From Actinomycetales bacterium (GTDB lineage Bacteria; Actinomycetota; Actinomycetes; Actinomycetales; Microbacteriaceae): a DNA stretch of 64,000 nt. The notes below the pieces were generated by a model. That model was not told where the DNA came from and did no database searches. It saw only the letters and a program-made list of their open reading frames with translations. The DNA lies in the NCBI GenBank assembly GCA_017308515.1, contig JAFKEN010000011.1, forward strand, positions 35,316-99,315. The letters run 5' to 3'. This document shows positions 1-7,551 of the stretch, one piece after another. Position 1 is the stretch's first letter. Each line of letters opens with the position of its first letter. The translations under genes were made by a program, and so were the position numbers.

Positions 1-428
1 GTGCTTCGTCATCCACCACTGGTAGCTCATGCCGACGCCGAGCACGCCGACGAGCCGGCCGAGCCGGTCGTTGGCGGGGCCGGAGTCGAGCACCTGGCGG
101 TGGGCGGCCTCGTGGGAGAGGAACGCGGCCTGGGTGAAGATGATGCCGAGCGCGGCGGCGATGAGCAGCTGGAACCAGCTGTCGCCGAGCAGGATGAACC
201 CGGTCACCGCGCCGCCGAAGGCGAGCAGCAGGCCGGCGCCGAGCAGCACGTAGAACCAGCGCGCACGGCGCAGCAGACCGGTCTCGCGGATCACGCGGCT
301 GACCGCGGTGAACGAGCGGGCCGGATCGACGCGCGGCCCGGTTCGGGGTGTGGTGGTGCGGATCCGCCCGGCGTCGGGCGAGGAGATGGAGGAGATGGGA
401 GCATCCGATCGATCGGGGCTTCGGCCAT
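1..428 (-). CDS. Fatty acid desaturase, N-terminal part, cut by the window edge
   Basis: Reading leftward, the frame gives a membrane-rich N-terminus followed by FLSHEAAHRQ, the first histidine box of membrane di-iron fatty acid desaturases, and then a GMSYQWW stretch before the window ends. Such enzymes put double bonds into membrane acyl chains at the inner membrane. The start is unclear. The frame is open from about 450 to the edge but contains no ATG; the first usable codon is GTG at 292-294, which would cut off a conserved-looking leader. An ATG at 426-428 lies in another frame and would need a shift near a 9-bp repeat at about 380-400. So this is either an unusual start or a small frameshift. 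Family assignment is fairly firm; the 5' boundary is not. Confidence 0.6.
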
Positions 429-712
429 GAACGCCAAAGGCAAACCGCGATCAGCTGGGGCTGACACTACGGGGCGGAGATGGCGCGGGCCTGTGAATCG
501 CCGGTCCGCTTTGTGTGGTCACCGGGACAGCCTGGATGAAAAGCGCGTCGAGACACCACGCCATCCGGTGAGAACGTCGTCGAGACAGAATTCCCTGACC
601 TTTCGCGTCAGCCGTTTGGTTGTCAATGCCGCGCCAGTCGGCAAATGGGGCTGGGGCGGGTCGCCGCTCTGTAGAGTGGCGGGTCTACACCGCGGCGAAT
701 CTGGAGGCATCC

Positions 713-1399
713 ATGAACCGAGGGATGATCGCGCTCGCTCTCGTCGCTCTGCTGCTACTCGCCGGGTGCGGTGGTACGAAAGTAGATGCCGCACCCGATG
801 CGACTGCCGGGGTGAAACCAGCGACTACCTCCAGTCCCGAGCCGTTGCCCGCGGTCGAGGACTTGACCATCCCCGTCGGCCTTGACAATGACACCGTTGG
901 GGCACTCGTTCTCTCCCGGCTCAACGCCTGGATGCGCTCTGGTCTCACCGACGACAACGTGAATCGCTGGACTTGGCATACCGGCTCGAACGAGGACTTC
1001 ATCTACGCGATCGTCGAGCAGTACTCACCGATCTACGAGGCTGCACTGTTTACGCCCGACGTCGAGATGCTCGCGGACCTACGGCTGCGCCAGGCGCTCT
1101 ACTTGGAGGCCGCTTTCAACTCCGCCAACCCCGATTACGACCCGGAACGATATGACGCGAACCTCGTCTTCGACCATGTGACCTACCTGAAGGGTTGGGG
1201 CACCGAGGAGCGCACGCTTGAGGTGTTCTACCGCCTAGTAGGCAATTCGGACCAGAACAGAGTTGGCGAGAAATTCTCGCCAACTCTTGCCGAGTACGAA
1301 GGCAAGCTCGCGAGTCACATTGTCTTTCTGGTCGACGCGGGGGACGGCACGGAAAAGATCGAGAAGATCAGCGGAGGCAAGCCGTTCCCGGGGCAATAG
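713..1399 (+). CDS. Putative lipoprotein of unknown function
   Basis: 228 residues. It opens with a lipoprotein signal peptide: positive NRG, a hydrophobic stretch ALALVALLLL and the lipobox LAGC, predicting a Cys-anchored protein outside the membrane. A GGAGG ribosome site sits 7 bp before the ATG; a longer in-frame upstream reading lacks such a site and is not used. The body contains alternating acidic and aromatic segments and no motif I recognise. Base composition is lower in GC than the core genes to the right, so it looks like part of the island. A perfect 14-bp inverted repeat lies inside the gene near its 3' end. Function unknown. Confidence 0.75.
   Translation: MNRGMIALALVALLLLAGCGGTKVDAAPDATAGVKPATTSSPEPLPAVEDLTIPVGLDNDTVGALVLSRLNAWMRSGLTDDNVNRWTWHTGSNEDFIYAIVEQYSPIYEAALFTPDVEMLADLRLRQALYLEAAFNSANPDYDPERYDANLVFDHVTYLKGWGTEERTLEVFYRLVGNSDQNRVGEKFSPTLAEYEGKLASHIVFLVDAGDGTEKIEKISGGKPFPGQ
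1259..1287. repeat. Perfect 29-bp palindrome inside the lipoprotein gene
   Basis: Arms AGAGTTGGCGAGAA (1259-1272) and TTCTCGCCAACTCT (1274-1287) are exact reverse complements around a single A. It encodes part of the protein, so it must be compatible with both coding and a cruciform or hairpin. Confidence 0.85.
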
Positions 1400-1470
1400 G
1401 GAGCCTTAGCCCGATCCGGTTCTGGCCAAGGCGCGCGAACGGCTCGCGCCGCCTCGACTGGACACGGCCG

Positions 1471-1728
1471 ATGGGCGTCGGGGGAGTGCGCCAGTACTAC
1501 CTCGTCCCGGCAGCCCGCCGTCTGAAGATCGTCCAGCACATGCGCATGCACGACCTCCGGCACACCTACGCGAGGCTCATGCTCGCCGCGGGGCTCAAGC
1601 CCTACGAGGTCAGCCGTTGGATGGGCCACGCGAACGTCAGCACGACTGACGGCATCTACGGGCGCCTGTACCCGAGCGACTACACGGACCAGATCGCCCG
1701 GTTTGAGGCGTTCGTCGCGGAGGCGTAG
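1471..1728 (+). pseudogene. Tyrosine recombinase (phage-type integrase), C-terminal remnant
   Basis: Only about 85 residues remain. They include the C-terminal catalytic boxes of tyrosine recombinases: HDLRHT (His-x-x-Arg), WMGHANVSTT (second His) and the nucleophile region ending GIYGRLY. The N-terminal arm-binding and core-binding domains and the first catalytic Arg are missing, so the product cannot be active. The sequence starts abruptly after the lipoprotein gene. Together with the nearby damaged tRNA-Gly copy, it marks this stretch as the decayed end of an integrated element. Confidence 0.8.
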
Positions 1729-1795
1729 GAGTGGGGTACGGCACGCCCCGGACGGACGATATTCGGTCTTCTCCGGCTCTGCAATACTTTCGGCC

Positions 1796-2359
1796 ATGCT
1801 GCCAGCGTTGGATCAGGCGACTGGCGCACTCCCGGTTGGCCGGTTCCCGGCCGATCTCGCGGAGGTGCGCGCGGCCTACGTGGACTCTCCGGACTTCGCC
1901 GCGTCCACGACCCGTCAAGAAATCTGGACGCACTTCGAGTCCGCCACCGCTGAGCTTCGACGAATCGTGCCGGTGGCCTACGTCTGGATCGCGGGCAGCT
2001 TCTTGACAAGCAAGGCTGACCCCGACGACATCGACCTCGTGTACTGGTGCGAGGACCGTCACATCGACAATGTGTCGGACGTCCGCGATAAGCAGATCCT
2101 CGAACTGTTCGCGAAGAACAAAGTTCGCACGCAGACCGGACTTCGGGTCGACACTAGATATGGTCGGTGGCATGTCCACCCGGACGCCGATCGGGTGATG
2201 ACCGCACAGCACCTGTCGTACAGCCAGACGAGGGGGTACTGGGATGACTTCTGGCTCCGCATGCGTTCTGGTGCCAAGACTGATCCCCGCGTGCGCGAAG
2301 ATGCTCTTCCGCGACGGGGCTACCTCGAGGTGATTCTGGATGGCGTCTATGTCGTTTGA
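1796..2359 (+). CDS. MNT-fold nucleotidyltransferase-like protein (DUF6932-type)
   Basis: 187 residues. Residues 66-81 hold a minimal nucleotidyltransferase signature, AGSF followed by DDID: Gly67-Ser68 and the metal-binding pair Asp78/Asp80. Upstream is a helical segment; downstream are basic and aromatic residues. Proteins of this kind transfer nucleotides or act as the MNT half of HEPN/MNT pairs, but the substrate cannot be read here. The ATG at 1796 is chosen over the longer open frame because it begins a compact protein directly before the motif region. The last 20 bp overlap the next gene, which suggests translational coupling. It lies in the lower-GC island beside an integrase remnant. 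Activity is inferred from motifs only. Confidence 0.65.
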   Translation: MLPALDQATGALPVGRFPADLAEVRAAYVDSPDFAASTTRQEIWTHFESATAELRRIVPVAYVWIAGSFLTSKADPDDIDLVYWCEDRHIDNVSDVRDKQILELFAKNKVRTQTGLRVDTRYGRWHVHPDADRVMTAQHLSYSQTRGYWDDFWLRMRSGAKTDPRVREDALPRRGYLEVILDGVYVV

Positions 2360-3320
2360 CTGGAACGCCTACCGCGCTGCCCTGCCCGATGACGTCGAGG
2401 CGGTCGAGTGGGAGGACGCCGAAGACTTAGGACGTCTCAGCGTGAGTGCTTTCCTCTCGGAGCAGTCGCCTGTCAGGCGCGAGGCATCGAGCGGCTTCGT
2501 GAAGCTCACGGGCGCAGGAGTCAGCGGTCACACGGCACCCGTCGAGCAGGTCGCCAACGTCATGCGGAACTTCCAGCGTCTCGTACTCGCCAGCGGGTTG
2601 TCGCTGAGCGGGTTCAAGACGCTTCGCGGTCGGCTGCCGAGTGACGTTGTGTCCAAGACGCTGCTTCACCTCGACGGCTCTGCGCTGGCAGGGAGTCTTG
2701 TCCTGACCGTCATTCCGGCGACCCCGCCCGAGCAGGAAATCATGCCGGACGGGCAGGCAGAGTTCTTCCGCGACGATGACAAGCAGTTGGTGGACCAAGC
2801 AGTGGAAAAGTCGGTCTCGCTCCTGAATATGGCGAAGGAGATCGGCCCCGACGCTGACGATTCTGAGTTCTTGGCCGAGGTACTCGATGCCGGTCCTCGT
2901 GTCGCCTCGACTCTGCGCGACCTCGCAGACACACTCGTGCAGGGTGACTTCGATACCGAACTCGCTTGGAATGAGCCAGGTCAGCGTCGCCTTGTTTCAC
3001 GGCTGACCGTCCCGCAACTGGCCCACCTGAGCACGCTCGTCGCTTCCCGCGAACTTGCGAAGGAGCCGACGGTGCTCACGGGGATCATCCGCACAGTCAG
3101 CGACATCGCGCCGCTACGAGTGGAGATCGCGGACGGCCAGATCGAAACCATCCAGGCCGACGACATTCCCCACGGCGTGATCGCGGAGCTTCGCGTCGGT
3201 ATGACGGTTCGCATCGCGGCTTCTGTCACCGAGGATGTTTCTGCCGGTGGTGACGTCAAGACCCGATACACCGCCTCTGCGATCGAAGTACTAAGTGAAC
3301 CCGAGGACGCGACGTCCTAG
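2340..3320 (+). CDS. Unknown protein with a C-terminal OB-like beta domain, coupled to the MNT-like gene
   Basis: 326 residues from the ATG at 2340; a second ATG at 2349 is equally possible. The gene starts inside the end of the nucleotidyltransferase-like gene. The N-terminal two thirds are mixed alpha/beta with no motif I recognise. Residues from about 245 to the end (GIIRTVSD, then RVEIADGQ, and LRVGMTVRI) have the strand-and-glycine pattern of an OB or S1-like barrel, so nucleic acid or nucleotide binding is a reasonable guess. There is no signal peptide or membrane segment. The tight coupling implies it works with the upstream gene, perhaps as target or modulator. Function unknown. Confidence 0.6.
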   Translation: MASMSFDWNAYRAALPDDVEAVEWEDAEDLGRLSVSAFLSEQSPVRREASSGFVKLTGAGVSGHTAPVEQVANVMRNFQRLVLASGLSLSGFKTLRGRLPSDVVSKTLLHLDGSALAGSLVLTVIPATPPEQEIMPDGQAEFFRDDDKQLVDQAVEKSVSLLNMAKEIGPDADDSEFLAEVLDAGPRVASTLRDLADTLVQGDFDTELAWNEPGQRRLVSRLTVPQLAHLSTLVASRELAKEPTVLTGIIRTVSDIAPLRVEIADGQIETIQADDIPHGVIAELRVGMTVRIAASVTEDVSAGGDVKTRYTASAIEVLSEPEDATS

Positions 3321-3329
3321 CGTTCTCTC

Positions 3330-4160
3330 GTGAGTAGGTCGCGAGCGGTCAAGCCCGGAGTCGAGATTTCGGCGTGGTCTGATCAGAAGTGGGTCCGCGG
3401 TATTTCGCACATCGGTGCCATGACCGAAGTCGCGACGGCGTGGGACACAGCAGTGCATGTGTGGGTGGACCTCGCGCTCAGCAATGATCGCTACTTCATC
3501 GATGCGACCCTGCGGATGAACGCCAGCCCGCCGCTCGAAGAGATGGCCCTGCGCCTCGGGGATGCGATCCACTGCTTTCGCAGCGCGCTTGACTCGCTCG
3601 CGTGGTCGCTGTGCAACCTCGACGGAGCCGTGCCCGCAGAGCCGACAAAGGTCTACTTCCCGTGCGCTCCGACCGAGGGGAAGTGGAAGAACGCGGCCAA
3701 GGCGCTCGAATCCATGCCCGCGGAGTTCTTGGAGCGCATCCATCAGATGCAGCCCTTCAACACCGGGCCGGGTAGTCCGCTTCAGTTGCTCGTGGACTTG
3801 AGCAACCAGGACAAGCACCGCGGCATGATCACGGGCCGCGCGAACCCATCGGCGCTACAGATCGGCGTGCACACCGGAGGCGCGACGGGGACTCGCAACG
3901 GCATCACGAACGGGATGCGAATCGACTTCTTGAATCCCGAGATGACATTGGCCGACGGAATCCCGTTCGCCCGCATTGAGACGAGCGTCCCCGTCGATCT
4001 CACCCATGAGCGCGAGCCGGTCGGGCTGGAGTATTTCGTCAGCGTCGGCGACCAGGAGTACCCGCTGGGCGACGTTCAGATGGGGCTAATCCAGTTGCAG
4101 CAAGTGATGATCTTCGTCCGTGAGGGACACTCCCCACCTTCGCCGCAGCCCCCGGCGTGA
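3330..4160 (+). CDS. HEPN-like protein of unknown function
   Basis: 276 residues from GTG at 3330, ten bp after the previous stop; an ATG at 3420 is an alternative, and neither has a good ribosome site. The central helical part carries FRSALDSLAW (83-92) and NQDKHR (159-164). That helix plus D-K-H-R layout is typical of a widespread group of bacterial HEPN-like proteins, though a strict R-x4-6-H motif is not evident. The tail is proline-rich. It is the third gene of a co-directional set with the MNT-like gene, so a HEPN/MNT-type toxin-antitoxin or defence role is plausible. This is an inference from fold-like motifs and context, not proof. Confidence 0.55.
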   Translation: MSRSRAVKPGVEISAWSDQKWVRGISHIGAMTEVATAWDTAVHVWVDLALSNDRYFIDATLRMNASPPLEEMALRLGDAIHCFRSALDSLAWSLCNLDGAVPAEPTKVYFPCAPTEGKWKNAAKALESMPAEFLERIHQMQPFNTGPGSPLQLLVDLSNQDKHRGMITGRANPSALQIGVHTGGATGTRNGITNGMRIDFLNPEMTLADGIPFARIETSVPVDLTHEREPVGLEYFVSVGDQEYPLGDVQMGLIQLQQVMIFVREGHSPPSPQPPA

Positions 4161-4183
4161 GCGCGCCGTGGAGGCCGATTTGG

Positions 4184-4254
4184 AGGGGCGGACGGGAATC
4201 GAACCCGCGTAATTAGTTTGGAAGACTAAGGCTCTACCATTGAGCTACCGCCCC
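4184..4254 (-). tRNA. tRNA-Gly (anticodon TCC)
   Basis: On the minus strand a full cloverleaf folds: acceptor GGGGCGG with CCGCCCC, D arm GCTC/GAGC, anticodon stem TTAGT/ACTAA around CTTCCAA (anticodon TCC), and T arm GCGGG/CCCGT with TTCGATT loop. CCA is not encoded. It ends the low-GC island on the left, and 146 bp to the right lies a near-identical copy of its 5' half. Confidence 0.95.
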
Positions 4255-4360
4255 GTGCCGACCGGATTTGGCCGGGATTTCTGTTTTCGGTTGTGGCGGC
4301 GAGGGCCGAAGTCCTCAGCGTTCTCGGGGCAGCGTAGCCGCCTGGTGGCTCAGCCCGTCC

Positions 4361-4401
4361 AGTTTGGAAGACTGAGGCTCTACCATTGAGCTACCGCCCC
4401 G
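4361..4401 (-). repeat. Partial copy of tRNA-Gly (5' half through the anticodon)
   Basis: This 41-bp stretch matches 4215-4255 with one mismatch (G for A in the anticodon stem). It covers the acceptor 5' strand, D arm, anticodon loop and the start of the 3' anticodon stem. After that it diverges, so no T arm or 3' acceptor strand exists and it cannot make a tRNA. It is best read as a relic of the original gene left by an integration or recombination event within the anticodon arm. Confidence 0.85.
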
Positions 4402-4518
4402 CGCGCCGCGGGATCCCCGCAGGCGCCTCGCGAGTCTAGCCGAGTGGGTGCGCCTCCCTCGCCGCAGTGACGCCGTCTCGGCGTCAACCTTCAACGGGTC
4501 TGTGCGCGTCGAGAGAAC

Positions 4519-5151
4519 ATGACGAAGCTCTCCCGCTCGCTCGCCGCGACCGCCGCATCCGCCGCCGTCGCCGCCGGCCTCCTCCTCGGAGTGGCCGCGC
4601 CCGCCTCCGCCACCCCCGACGCGTCCACGACCGCCGACCACCGCGCGTCGGCGGGCATCGTGAAGCCGCCGATCGTGTTCCCGAGCTGCAAGTCGATGGT
4701 CCCCGCCGCCACGGTGCGGCTCTGGGGCGTCGCGCCCACCCTCAGCGACCGGTACGGCTCGACCGCCGCCGACCTCATCGCGGTGATCACGGCCCGGCCC
4801 AGCGCGACCTGCACCTGGAAGAAGGGCACCTTCGGCGCGACCGCCTACGGCACCATCAGCGAGGTCGCCATCAGCCCCGCCGACTTCGCGTACCTGCGCG
4901 ACTGGTACCGCGCCCACGGCTACGTCGAGTCGGCCCACAACCCGGCGACGCAGCCGGGCACCGCGGCCGACCTGATCTTCAACTCCACCTCCCCGAAGGG
5001 ACGTGGCGGCGAGATGGTCTTCCTGTCGCCGGACGGATGGTGGGTCACCGCTTCCCAGGTGGACGCCGGCTCGGTGAGCACCGGGATCCTCGGATCGTTC
5101 ACCTACGACGCCGTCGACGTCTTCCTCGACCTCAACCCGACGCGGGTCTGA
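4519..5151 (+). CDS. Secreted protein of unknown function
   Basis: 210 residues with a clear Sec signal peptide (basic TKLSRS, alanine/leucine-rich core, APASA cleavage region near residue 32). The mature part has two cysteines that could pair (PSCKS and ATCTW) and an alternation of short strands and aromatic residues such as YLRDWYR and DGWWVTA. I recognise no catalytic motif. It stands alone between the tRNA-Gly relic and leftward genes, with composition like the chromosome core. Extracellular location is well supported; function unknown. Confidence 0.8.
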   Translation: MTKLSRSLAATAASAAVAAGLLLGVAAPASATPDASTTADHRASAGIVKPPIVFPSCKSMVPAATVRLWGVAPTLSDRYGSTAADLIAVITARPSATCTWKKGTFGATAYGTISEVAISPADFAYLRDWYRAHGYVESAHNPATQPGTAADLIFNSTSPKGRGGEMVFLSPDGWWVTASQVDAGSVSTGILGSFTYDAVDVFLDLNPTRV

Positions 5152-5158
5152 GCGCCGG

Positions 5159-5524
5159 TCACGACGGGTGCGACTGGTCCATCCACCACTCGGTGAACGA
5201 GGCCGCGCGGCCGTCGTCGGCGAGGCGCACCACCCAGAGATTGCTGTAGGTCGTGCCGTTCGTGTAGCGGGTCACGCCCTGGATGAACGCGAGGTCGCCA
5301 TCGACGGCGAGCACGTCGCCCTCGAACCGCCAGCTGCCCGGCTCGTCGCGGCGACCGAGCCAGGACTCCACGAGGGCGTCGTGGCCGACGACCGGCTCGG
5401 TCCACGGCTCGAAGCGCATCTCGCCCTCGGGTGCGAAGACCGCCCGGACGTCGTCGGGCTCGTTCGAAGCCCAGGCCCGCAGGTAGGCGTCGAGCCAGGC
5501 GCGCGCCTGCTCGCGCGTGGTCAC
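5159..5524 (-). CDS. SnoaL/NTF2-like domain protein
   Basis: 121 residues starting at GTG 5522-5524. The pattern of an N-terminal helix pair (ARAWLDAYLRAW), the FAPEGEMRFEPW strand and VGHDALVESW helix, and the later paired strands ending FTEWWMD is that of the cone-shaped NTF2/SnoaL fold used by small isomerases, cyclases and many uncharacterised stress proteins. No catalytic Asp/His set can be assigned with confidence. It follows a small Cys-containing gene by 15 bp, so the two are likely cotranscribed leftward. The longer open frame upstream is out of character (Arg/His-rich) and rejected. Confidence 0.7.
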   Translation of the reverse strand: MTTREQARAWLDAYLRAWASNEPDDVRAVFAPEGEMRFEPWTEPVVGHDALVESWLGRRDEPGSWRFEGDVLAVDGDLAFIQGVTRYTNGTTYSNLWVVRLADDGRAASFTEWWMDQSHPS

Positions 5525-5538
5525 CGCGACGCCCGCGC

Positions 5539-5712
5539 TCAGCTCGCGGCAGCGAGCTCGGCCGGCTCGGCGTCGATGCGGACGGCGACGCACACGTGCG
5601 CCTCCTCCCACGCCATCGCGAAGAAGGCGTTCGACTCGATCGGGCCGGTCTCGCCGCACTCGAGGCAGCGGGGCTCGTACACGGTGTGCTCGAGGATCTC
5701 GATGTCGGCCAT
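5539..5712 (-). CDS. Small protein with a CxxC motif, unknown function
   Basis: 57 residues from the ATG at 5710-5712; two further ATGs upstream (to 5742) are possible. It begins with an EILEHTVYEP strand and then RCLECGETGP, a CxxC knuckle that could bind zinc or be redox-active, followed by a helix rich in Ala/Glu. There is no second CxxC, so a full zinc ribbon is not evident. Short proteins of this form are common in actinobacterial genomes beside housekeeping genes. It directly precedes the SnoaL-like gene. Confidence 0.6.
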   Translation of the reverse strand: MADIEILEHTVYEPRCLECGETGPIESNAFFAMAWEEAHVCVAVRIDAEPAELAAAS

Positions 5713-5802
5713 GCCCCCCATGGTGCGCCCGGCCCCCGACATCGCTGCCGTGCCACGCCGCGCATCCCACCGGCTAGACTCTTCCGGGCCCGTCGGCCGC
5801 CG

Positions 5803-5877
5803 CGGGGCGTAGCTCAGCTTGGCTAGAGCACCCGCTTTGGGAGCGGGAGGTCGCAGGTTCGAATCCTGTCGCCCCGA
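5803..5877 (+). tRNA. tRNA-Pro (anticodon TGG)
   Basis: Acceptor CGGGGCG pairs with CGCCCCG. The anticodon stem CCCGC/GCGGG encloses TTTGGGA, giving anticodon TGG, and the T loop is TTCGAAT. CCA is not encoded. A TAGACT box at 5774-5779 is a likely promoter -10. Confidence 0.95.
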
Positions 5878-5986
5878 CCCGTTCCCTCAGGCCGTGGCCC
5901 CACCGACTCGCGATCGCGAAGGATCGCGCGACATCCACCGATCACGGTCCCGACATCACGGTCCAGAAACCAGGAGCAGACCCCGC

Positions 5987-7372
5987 ATGGTCACCCAGAC
6001 CCTCGAGCGCCTCAGCCCCACCCGCGTGAAGCTGAACATCACGGTCACGCCGGACGAGCTGAAGCCCAGCATCGACCACGCCTACAAGCACATCGCCGAG
6101 CAGGTGAGCATCCCCGGGTTCCGCAAGGGCAAGGTGCCGCCGCCGATCATCGACCAGCGCGTCGGCCGCGCCGAGGTGCTCAACCACGCCGTGAGCGAGG
6201 GTCTCGACCGCTACTACCGCGAGGCCGCCGAGAACGAGAAGGTCAAGCCGCTCGGTCGCCCGAGCGCCGACATCACCCAGTGGCCGAGCGAGAAGGACTT
6301 CTCCGGTGACCTGCTCGTCACCGTCGAGGTGGATGTGCGCCCCGAGTTCGCGCTGCCGAAGTACGACGGCCTCACCGTCGAGGTCGACGCGACCGACGTC
6401 TCGGCGGATGACGTGGAGAACGAGCTCGACAACCTCCGCACCCGCTTCGGCACCCTCGTCACCGTCGACCGCCCCGCCGCGAAGGGCGACTTCGTCACCC
6501 TCGACCTCGTCGCCACGATCGGCGACCGCGAGGTCGACACCGCCGCGGGCGTCAGTTACGAGCTCGGCTCGGGCGAGCTGATCGACGGCATCGACGAGGC
6601 CGTCGAGACCCTCACCGCGGGCGAGTCGACCACCTTCGAGTCGGAGCTGGTCGGCGGCGACAACGCCGGCGAGAAGGCGCAGATCTCGGTCACCGTGCAG
6701 AGCGTCAAGGAGCGCGAGCTGCCGGAGGCCGACGACGAGTTCGCGCAGATCGCGAGCCAGTTCGACACCATCGGCGAGCTGCGCAGCGACATCCGCGAGC
6801 AGCTCGCCAAGAGCAAGGAGATGGGCCAGGGCGCCGCCGCGCGCGACAAGCTCGTCGAGGTGCTGCTCGAGAAGGTCGACATCCCTGTTCCCGAGGGCCT
6901 CATCGAGGACGAGGTGCACCGCCACCTCGAGAACGAGAACCGTCTCGACGACGACGCCCACCGCAAGGAGGTCGCCGAGTCGAGCGAGAAGTCGTTCCGC
7001 ACCCAGCTGCTGCTCGACGCGATCGTCGAGGCCGAGGAGGTCAAGGTCAGCCAGGACGAGCTGACCCGCTACCTCGTGCAGGCGGCCGCCCAGTACCAGA
7101 TGGAGCCGGGCGAGTTCATCAAGGTGCTCAGCGAGAACGGCCAGCTGCCGGCGATGGTCGGCGAGGTCGCGCGCGGCAAGGCGCTCGCCGTCGCGCTCGG
7201 CAAGGTGAAGGTCGTCGACAGCAAGAAGAAGCCGGTCGACGTCTCCGCCTTCACCGCCGCGGTGCTCGGCGACGGCGAGGAGGGCGGCGAGGATCTGCTC
7301 GCGGCGTCCGCGGCCGGTGCGGCCGGCGAAGAGCACGACCACGATCACGACCATGAGGGGCACGCGCACTGA
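5987..7372 (+). CDS. tig: Trigger factor
   Basis: 461 residues. Ribosome-bound chaperone and peptidyl-prolyl isomerase that meets nascent chains at the exit tunnel. The N-terminal ribosome-binding signature GFRKGKVPP is near residues 43-51. An FKBP-type domain follows (about 160-245: KGDFVTLDL, then [13 protein letters not shown]) and then the helical C-terminal chaperone arms. The start is set by an AGGAG site upstream of the ATG; a longer open frame runs through the tRNA and is not coding. The extreme C-terminus is [12 protein letters not shown], a His/Asp tail that could bind metal. It lies directly upstream of the clp region, a common actinobacterial arrangement, and has its own terminator. 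Confidence 0.97.
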   Translation: MVTQTLERLSPTRVKLNITVTPDELKPSIDHAYKHIAEQVSIPGFRKGKVPPPIIDQRVGRAEVLNHAVSEGLDRYYREAAENEKVKPLGRPSADITQWPSEKDFSGDLLVTVEVDVRPEFALPKYDGLTVEVDATDVSADDVENELDNLRTRFGTLVTVDRPAAKGDFVTLDLVATIGDREVDTAAGVSYELGSGELIDGIDEAVETLTAGESTTFESELVGGDNAGEKAQISVTVQSVKERELPEADDEFAQIASQFDTIGELRSDIREQLAKSKEMGQGAAARDKLVEVLLEKVDIPVPEGLIEDEVHRHLENENRLDDDAHRKEVAESSEKSFRTQLLLDAIVEAEEVKVSQDELTRYLVQAAAQYQMEPGEFIKVLSENGQLPAMVGEVARGKALAVALGKVKVVDSKKKPVDVSAFTAAVLGDGEEGGEDLLAASAAGAAGEEHDHDHDHEGHAH

Positions 7373-7404
7373 CGCGCAACTGTTCGTCGGTCTGAGACCG
7401 CACG

Positions 7405-7432
7405 AAGGCCCGGCCGGGTTTGGCCGGGCCTT
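7405..7432 (+). terminator. Rho-independent terminator of tig
   Basis: An 11-bp perfect stem, AAGGCCCGGCC/GGCCGGGCCTT, with a 6-nt loop lies 32 bp after the tig stop. No long T tract follows, as is common in high-GC genomes. Confidence 0.8.
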
Positions 7433-7506
7433 CGGCGTTTCTGGCGCGTGCGTGCGCGTCCGGTGCGGCCGCGCGGTTCGCACGGGACCTCCGACCCTGT
7501 CGAAAT

Positions 7507-7522
7507 ATACCCCCAGGGGTAT
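7507..7522. promoter_or_regulatory. CsoR/CstR-type operator upstream of the DUF2202 gene
   Basis: ATACCCC-CA-GGGGTAT is a perfect inverted repeat with 7-bp arms and a 2-bp centre. This matches the G/C-tract palindrome bound by the DUF156 family of copper (CsoR) or persulfide (CstR) repressors. It sits 29 bp before the ATG, in the promoter zone. No DUF156 gene is in the window, so the regulator must act in trans. Confidence 0.7.
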
Positions 7523-7551
7523 TTTCGAGGGAAGGAAAGGACGTGATCCCC

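Noticed and set aside
1..885. Rightward open frame from the window edge
   Set aside because: It is the complement of the desaturase gene, and the last part crosses the lipoprotein start.
4361..4401. A second functional tRNA-Gly
   Set aside because: The T arm and 3' acceptor strand are missing, so no cloverleaf can form.
4315..4938. Leftward Gly/Arg-rich frame over the tRNA relic
   Set aside because: Overlaps the tRNA-like repeat and the secreted protein gene; composition is not protein-like.
5942..7483. Leftward open frame opposite tig
   Set aside because: Leu/Asp/Arg-rich shadow of the trigger factor gene; it runs through the terminator.
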